DNA from: Ruminococcus sp.
Lineage (GTDB): Bacteria; Bacillota; Clostridia; Oscillospirales; Ruminococcaceae
NCBI GenBank assembly: GCA_024697705.1
Contig: JAILFF010000103.1
Coordinates: 1 to 9,107, forward strand
Reading direction: 5' to 3'
Length of the DNA: 9,107 nt
A program made the position numbers and the translations under genes. The notes beneath the pieces were generated by a model. The model was given only the letters and a program-made list of their open reading frames with translations, made no database searches and had not been told where the DNA came from. Positions 6,613-9,107 of this stretch are shown piece by piece (positions within the stretch are counted from its first letter, which is position 1; the number at the start of each line of letters is the position of its first letter).

Positions 6613-6670
6613 AAGTCATATCTCCTTTTATATCATATATTTAACCGGTGTATTCTTTTGCTTCATGCCA

Positions 6671-7249
6671 CTACGGATTGGCTACCACTACCATAGGATA
6701 GCGTATCACCTTGTCGCCTATCATAACGCCCTTCTCAAAGACCTGCGCCACGACGTTTTCGCCGAGCTCGGGGTCTTCGATCTGGTTCACGGCGTTTGCC
6801 GTTGCGGGGTCGAAGGGTTCGCCTGTCGGATCGAGTATCTTTACATTCATCTTGTCGAGCGCGTCCTTGAACTGCTTGAGTATCATCTCCACGCCCGCCT
6901 TATACTTTTCGTCGGAGCACTCCGTATCGGCTGCCCGCTCGAAGTTGTCATATATCTTGATTATCTTAAGCACCGTATCGCCGACCGCCGATTCTCTTGC
7001 TTCAAGCTGCTGCTTGGCGGTGCGCTTGCGGTAGTTGTCGTACTCCGCCATGAGCCTTAAGTATTTATCCTTCTGATCGGCAAGCTCTTTTTTGAGCTTA
7101 TCCTCCGCGGAGCTGTCTTCTTCTGCGGTCTCGGCGGATTCTTCCGCGGAGGCTTCTTCCGCTTCCTCGATCTCTTCTTCGATCGCTTCTGCTTCTGCTT
7201 CGGCGGCTTCCTTTTCTATTTCGTTTTCAAGGTCGATGTCTTTACCCAT
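6671..7249 (-). CDS. grpE: Nucleotide exchange factor GrpE
   Basis: GrpE releases ADP from DnaK and acts as a thermosensor of the chaperone cycle, normally as a homodimer. The protein has 192 residues. The first 50 or so are a low-complexity Glu/Ala/Ser segment, highly acidic. A long coiled-coil helix follows, with YLRLMAEYDNYRKRT at 63-77. The C-terminal beta domain carries the family signature from FDPATANAV (146) through VIRYPMVVV (181-189). The start is supported by AGGAGG at 7261-7266, 11 nt upstream, slightly long but acceptable. It lies 58 nt upstream of dnaK and 403 nt downstream of hrcA. That second gap is unusually wide for this operon and contains repeats. No convincing separate promoter was found just upstream, though A/T-rich DNA there leaves the possibility open. 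Confidence 0.96.
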   Translation of the reverse strand: MGKDIDLENEIEKEAAEAEAEAIEEEIEEAEEASAEESAETAEEDSSAEDKLKKELADQKDKYLRLMAEYDNYRKRTAKQQLEARESAVGDTVLKIIKIYDNFERAADTECSDEKYKAGVEMILKQFKDALDKMNVKILDPTGEPFDPATANAVNQIEDPELGENVVAQVFEKGVMIGDKVIRYPMVVVANP

Positions 7250-7366
7250 GTTGTATACTGCCTCCTCATATAATTTTTTATTGATATTTATTGTAACTAT
7301 CTTATTTGATTTGCTCGACTGTGAATACGCCGCTCTCCGTGAAATTTTAGAACTTTGCGCAATTCG

Positions 7367-7486
7367 TTTGCGAAAATCGCTTCGCTCTTTCGCAAATTAA
7401 AATCGGCAATTTACTTGTTTCCGTACTTACTTGCTGATTTATTTGCTTCTGCGATTTTGTTCGCTTTTCTTGAATTGCCGATTTTA
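7367..7486 (+). repeat. AT-rich inverted-repeat element, copy 3
   Basis: The hairpin TTTGCGAAA (7367-7375) with TTTCGCAAA (7388-7396) encloses the loop ATCGCTTCGCTC, identical to the loop of copy 2. The 89-nt core follows, bounded by TAAAATCGGCAATT (7398-7411) and AATTGCCGATTTTA (7473-7486). The interior shares CTTGCTGATTTATTTGC-like sequence with copy 2. It lies inside the heat-shock cluster, between hrcA and grpE. Confidence 0.75.
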
Positions 7487-7544
7487 TTTTTGAACTGTCG
7501 GTTTGCGGTTATTACCGGGATTTGATTTGTTGGTGGGCTTTTTC

Positions 7545-7606
7545 TTGCGCCTGCGGCGCAAATGGGGCTCTGCCCCATACCCCTCGCCAGCGCGAGCCGG
7601 CGCTGG
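7545..7606 (-). repeat. GC-rich hairpin block, copy B
   Basis: Three hairpins match copy A (1422-1520) in reverse orientation: TTGCGCC/GGCGCAA (7545-7561), ATGGGGC/GCCCCAT (7562-7578) and CCAGCGC/GCGCTGG (7587-7606). The AAGGGGGC hairpin of copy A is absent, and the flanking GAGGGGTATGGGG joins directly. Together with AT-rich copy 3 it repeats the composite order seen at 1422-1702. Confidence 0.72.
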
Positions 7607-7633
7607 ATCCGGCATTATGTCCTCACTCGCGAT

Positions 7634-7668
7634 ATCTTTTATCTATTATCTACTATCTTTTATCTTCT
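7634..7668. repeat. Five-unit heptamer array across the hrcA stop codon
   Basis: Five tandem 7-bp units of the form ATCTNNT run from 7634 to 7668 (ATCTTTT, ATCTATT, ATCTACT, ATCTTTT, ATCTTCT). The array also contains a 12-bp direct repeat, TATCTTTTATCT, at 7633-7644 and 7654-7665. The hrcA TAG (7653-7655) and its last few codons lie inside the array. Confidence 0.7.
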
Positions 7669-8687
7669 TCGTCTTCCGCACCTCCGCGCTCGTCGAGCAG
7701 ATCGGTTATCCTTTGCGAGAAGTATTCAAGGTACGGAATGAACTTCGCGTAATCTATCCTCATCGGACCTATCAGTCCGAGCGCCCCCGCAGTTCTGCCG
7801 CCCTTCTTGAACGGCGCCGTTATCACCGACGAATTGTGTATCACAAATCCGTCATGCTCCGGCGAGAAAGTCACCTGCAAGCCGCTGAAGCTGTCGTCCA
7901 CAAATTTCATTATCTCGCGGCGGTTGTCGCTGTCCAAGAAGTTTATGATCTCCGCCTGGTCGAAGTCCTTGCAGGTCAGCAGGTTTTTCGCTCCCGAGAG
8001 CTTTATGTCCTGCGCGGTCATTTCCTTCGCCAGCGTGAAAAGCTCGGCAAGCAGCGGCGTGAGCGACATCATGTAAGCGCCCATCGCGGTCTTAAGGTTC
8101 TCGAACGTTTCGTCCGATATCTCATCGACAGGCACGCCTTCCAGATGCTCCGAAAGATAGCTGTCAAGGAACTCAAGTTGGTCGTTCGTAAGGTCGAATT
8201 CCAGTCGGCAGACCTTGTTCTTTATGGTGCCGCCCGAGGTTATCATAAGGATAACGTACATACGCTTTCCCGTGGGTATTACCTCGACTTTTGATATAAG
8301 CGAGAACTTCGGCGCGGAGCTTGCCACCACCGACGCGCATTTCGTCAGCTGTGAAAGCGCCAGTGAAGCCGAGCTAACAAGCTCTTCCTCGGTGGAGGCG
8401 TTTCTGTCAAGCATACCGTCGAGCATACGCTTTTCGTCGTCCGACAGCGAGCTGCGTTCCATGAGCGTATCGACGTAGAGCCGAAAGCCCGTGTAGGTCG
8501 GCACTCTGCCCGCGGAGGTGTGCGGCTGTTCGAGGTAGCCCTGTTTTTCAAGCTCCGCCATTTCGTTGCGGATAGTTGCCGACGAAGCCTTAACGTGCTT
8601 CATTATCGCCTTGGAGCCGACAGGCTCGCCAGAAACGATATATTCGTCAACGACCGCCTGTAAGATCTTCAGCTTTCGGCTGTCCAT
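7653..8687 (-). CDS. hrcA: Heat-inducible transcription repressor HrcA
   Basis: DNA-binding repressor of class I heat-shock genes. It binds CIRCE operators and, in the species studied, depends on GroEL for activity. The 344-residue length is normal. The N-terminal winged helix-turn-helix covers about residues 5-65, with SSATIRNEMAELEKQGYL (35-52) as recognition region and wing motif AGRVPT (59-64). GAF-like and dimerisation parts follow. The C terminus (GGAEDEEDKR) is acidic. The frame is also open from an ATG at 8720. I chose 8687 because GAAGGGAG at 8696-8703 lies 8 nt upstream and because MDSRKLKILQAVVDEYI fits the family N terminus. The 8720 ATG has no properly spaced ribosome site and lies within an operator. 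As first gene of hrcA-grpE-dnaK-dnaJ it should be autoregulated through the adjacent CIRCE sites. Confidence 0.95.
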   Translation of the reverse strand: MDSRKLKILQAVVDEYIVSGEPVGSKAIMKHVKASSATIRNEMAELEKQGYLEQPHTSAGRVPTYTGFRLYVDTLMERSSLSDDEKRMLDGMLDRNASTEEELVSSASLALSQLTKCASVVASSAPKFSLISKVEVIPTGKRMYVILMITSGGTIKNKVCRLEFDLTNDQLEFLDSYLSEHLEGVPVDEISDETFENLKTAMGAYMMSLTPLLAELFTLAKEMTAQDIKLSGAKNLLTCKDFDQAEIINFLDSDNRREIMKFVDDSFSGLQVTFSPEHDGFVIHNSSVITAPFKKGGRTAGALGLIGPMRIDYAKFIPYLEYFSQRITDLLDERGGAEDEEDKR

Positions 8688-8706
8688 GCTATCCGCTCCC
8701 TTCAAG

Positions 8707-8733
8707 TTAGCACTGGTCATTTCCGAGTGTTAG
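8707..8733 (-). promoter_or_regulatory. Second, degenerate CIRCE-like operator
   Basis: On the hrcA coding strand this reads CTAACACTC-N9-CAGTGCTAA. It matches the CIRCE consensus at 15 of 18 arm positions, with the exact 9-bp spacer. It shares 4 bp (8730-8733) with the perfect CIRCE and ends 3 nt before the hrcA ribosome site. The three mismatches suggest weaker HrcA binding. That it is a functional operator is inferred. Confidence 0.6.
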
Positions 8734-8756
8734 CACTCATACTTCCTGAGTGCTAA
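8730..8756 (-). promoter_or_regulatory. Perfect CIRCE operator (HrcA binding site)
   Basis: TTAGCACTC (8730-8738), a 9-bp spacer and GAGTGCTAA (8748-8756) match the CIRCE consensus at every position. It lies between the promoter and the hrcA ribosome site, the standard place for HrcA repression of the dnaK operon. In the RNA it can also form a hairpin near the 5' end. Confidence 0.97.
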
Positions 8757-8760
8757 TTAT

Positions 8761-8789
8761 AGTTTATACCTTTTTAAGCAAAATGTCAA
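8761..8789 (-). promoter_or_regulatory. Promoter of the hrcA heat-shock operon
   Basis: A perfect -35 box TTGACA lies at 8784-8789 on the minus strand. The -10 box is less certain: TAAACT (8761-8766) has the ideal 17-bp spacing, while TATAAA (8763-8768) is a better match with 15-bp spacing. Either would place the transcript start just before or within the perfect CIRCE. Confidence 0.75.
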
Positions 8790-8896
8790 GTACATTTGAA
8801 AAAAACGCCTGCAAATTTTGCTGGATAATCGGTCGGAAATTTTGTATACCTTGCACAACTGCACGGTTTTGGGCTTCCGCGTGATATTATCTGCCG

Positions 8897-8959
8897 AAAA
8901 ACGGCGCTTTATTCGCGCCCGAAAAAGCAAAAACGGCGGAGCCGTAAAAGCCCCACCGT
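8897..8959 (-). terminator. Tandem terminators of the right-edge gene
   Basis: On the minus strand a 10-bp stem with two G-T pairs (8950-8959 with 8933-8942) is followed by TTTTT (8929-8933). A second hairpin, GGCGC/GCGCC (8915-8919 with 8903-8907), then leads into another TTTTT (8897-8901). They lie 35 nt after the stop of the partial gene and separate it from the hrcA promoter. The 107 nt between these terminators and the -35 box (8790-8896) show nothing else. Confidence 0.78.
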
Positions 8960-8994
8960 GTATTCAGCCGATCATTTTTTTCCTATTTGCCGTA

Positions 8995-9107
8995 TTATGG
9001 TATCGTAACAGAGAAAGCTCTGCTGCTGATATTGCTTGTATCCCATTCTCCGTTTACTTTGGCGCAAAGGACCATTCTGTAAGTGCCCGATTTTAACTTG
9101 TACGATG
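8995..9107 (-). CDS. C-terminal end of an unidentified, probably extracellular protein (partial)
   Basis: Only the last 36 codons are inside the window; the rest lies beyond the right edge. In the frame starting at 9105 the sequence begins SYKLKSGTYRMVLCAKVNGE and closes SSRAFSVTIP before a TAA at 8995-8997. Alternating hydrophobic residues, GTYRMVLCAKV followed by a turn (NGEW) and a final AFSVTIP strand, look like the last beta strands of an Ig-like or Fn3-like module. I recall similar endings in secreted or surface proteins of Ruminococcus-type bacteria, but no family name is secure. Two tandem terminators directly downstream support a true gene end on this strand. Upstream size, domains and signal peptide cannot be seen. 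Confidence 0.6.
   Translation of the reverse strand, partial: SYKLKSGTYRMVLCAKVNGEWDTSNISSRAFSVTIP

Larger units (their letters stand above)
7250..7652. other. Gene-free gap between hrcA and grpE
   Basis: This 403-nt stretch contains no credible gene. From the grpE side it holds the grpE ribosome site and an A/T-rich leader (7250-7365), AT-rich repeat copy 3 (7367-7486), a short spacer (7487-7544), GC hairpin block copy B (7545-7606), and part of a heptamer array reaching into the end of hrcA. I saw no CIRCE and no strong promoter here. If the operon is read from the hrcA promoter, all of this would be part of the polycistronic mRNA. Confidence 0.75.

Noticed and set aside
7262..7300. Separate promoter for grpE (TTACAA with TTATAT, 17-bp spacing)
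   Set aside because: The -10 box matches poorly and lies almost on the ribosome site, leaving no leader. The A/T-rich composition explains the match.
8688..8720. Extended hrcA start at 8720
   Set aside because: The ATG lies in the spacer of the second CIRCE and lacks a correctly spaced ribosome site. The ATG at 8687 has GAAGGGAG 8 nt upstream and gives the usual family N terminus.
8818..9096. Plus-strand open frame of 92 codons at the right edge
   Set aside because: It crosses the tandem terminators and runs antisense to the partial minus-strand gene, which has more protein-like sequence and a terminator at its end.

Overview
The window looks like a piece of chromosome from a Gram-positive anaerobe of the class Clostridia, probably Oscillospiraceae or a Ruminococcus relative. 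Support comes from the gene order hrcA-grpE-dnaK-dnaJ, a perfect CIRCE operator, Shine-Dalgarno sites of the AGGAGG type, Firmicute-like DnaK and GrpE sequences, moderate GC content, and intergenic regions full of short GC hairpin modules and heptamer arrays. The genus is inferred, not proven.

Layout, left to right. Positions 18-1301 (+) encode a complete O-acetylhomoserine sulfhydrylase-type PLP enzyme, followed by a clean intrinsic terminator. Positions 1302-2007 hold no credible gene. They carry a block of GC hairpins, two inverted copies of an AT-rich repeat, and one very strong stem-loop. Two small minus-strand genes of unknown function (2359-2634, then 2008-2340) form a pair. They diverge from a plus-strand metallophosphoesterase (2748-3221), which has a recognisable promoter and terminator. 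A hairpin and heptamer-repeat element fills the gap to the end of the heat-shock cluster.

Positions 3460-8687 (-) are the chaperone cluster, transcribed right to left: hrcA (repressor), grpE (nucleotide exchange factor), dnaK (Hsp70) and dnaJ (Hsp40). A promoter with a clear TTGACA box and a perfect CIRCE lie just upstream of hrcA. A second, degenerate but correctly spaced CIRCE overlaps the first by 4 bp and ends next to the hrcA ribosome binding site. HrcA made from the first gene would repress the whole unit, and GrpE, DnaK and DnaJ act together as one refolding machine. A 403-nt gap between hrcA and grpE holds a second copy of the composite repeat seen at 1422-1702.

The right edge (8995-9107, -) holds the last 36 codons of another gene. 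It looks like the end of a beta-rich, surface-type protein and is followed by two tandem terminators that insulate it from hrcA.

The protein-coding content is ordinary. The most unusual signals are non-coding: the overlapping tandem CIRCE; a three-copy repeat whose flanking hairpin keeps its loop while its stem changes in a compensated way; modular GC hairpins, one of which is cleanly present or absent; and 7-bp repeat arrays, one running through the hrcA stop codon.
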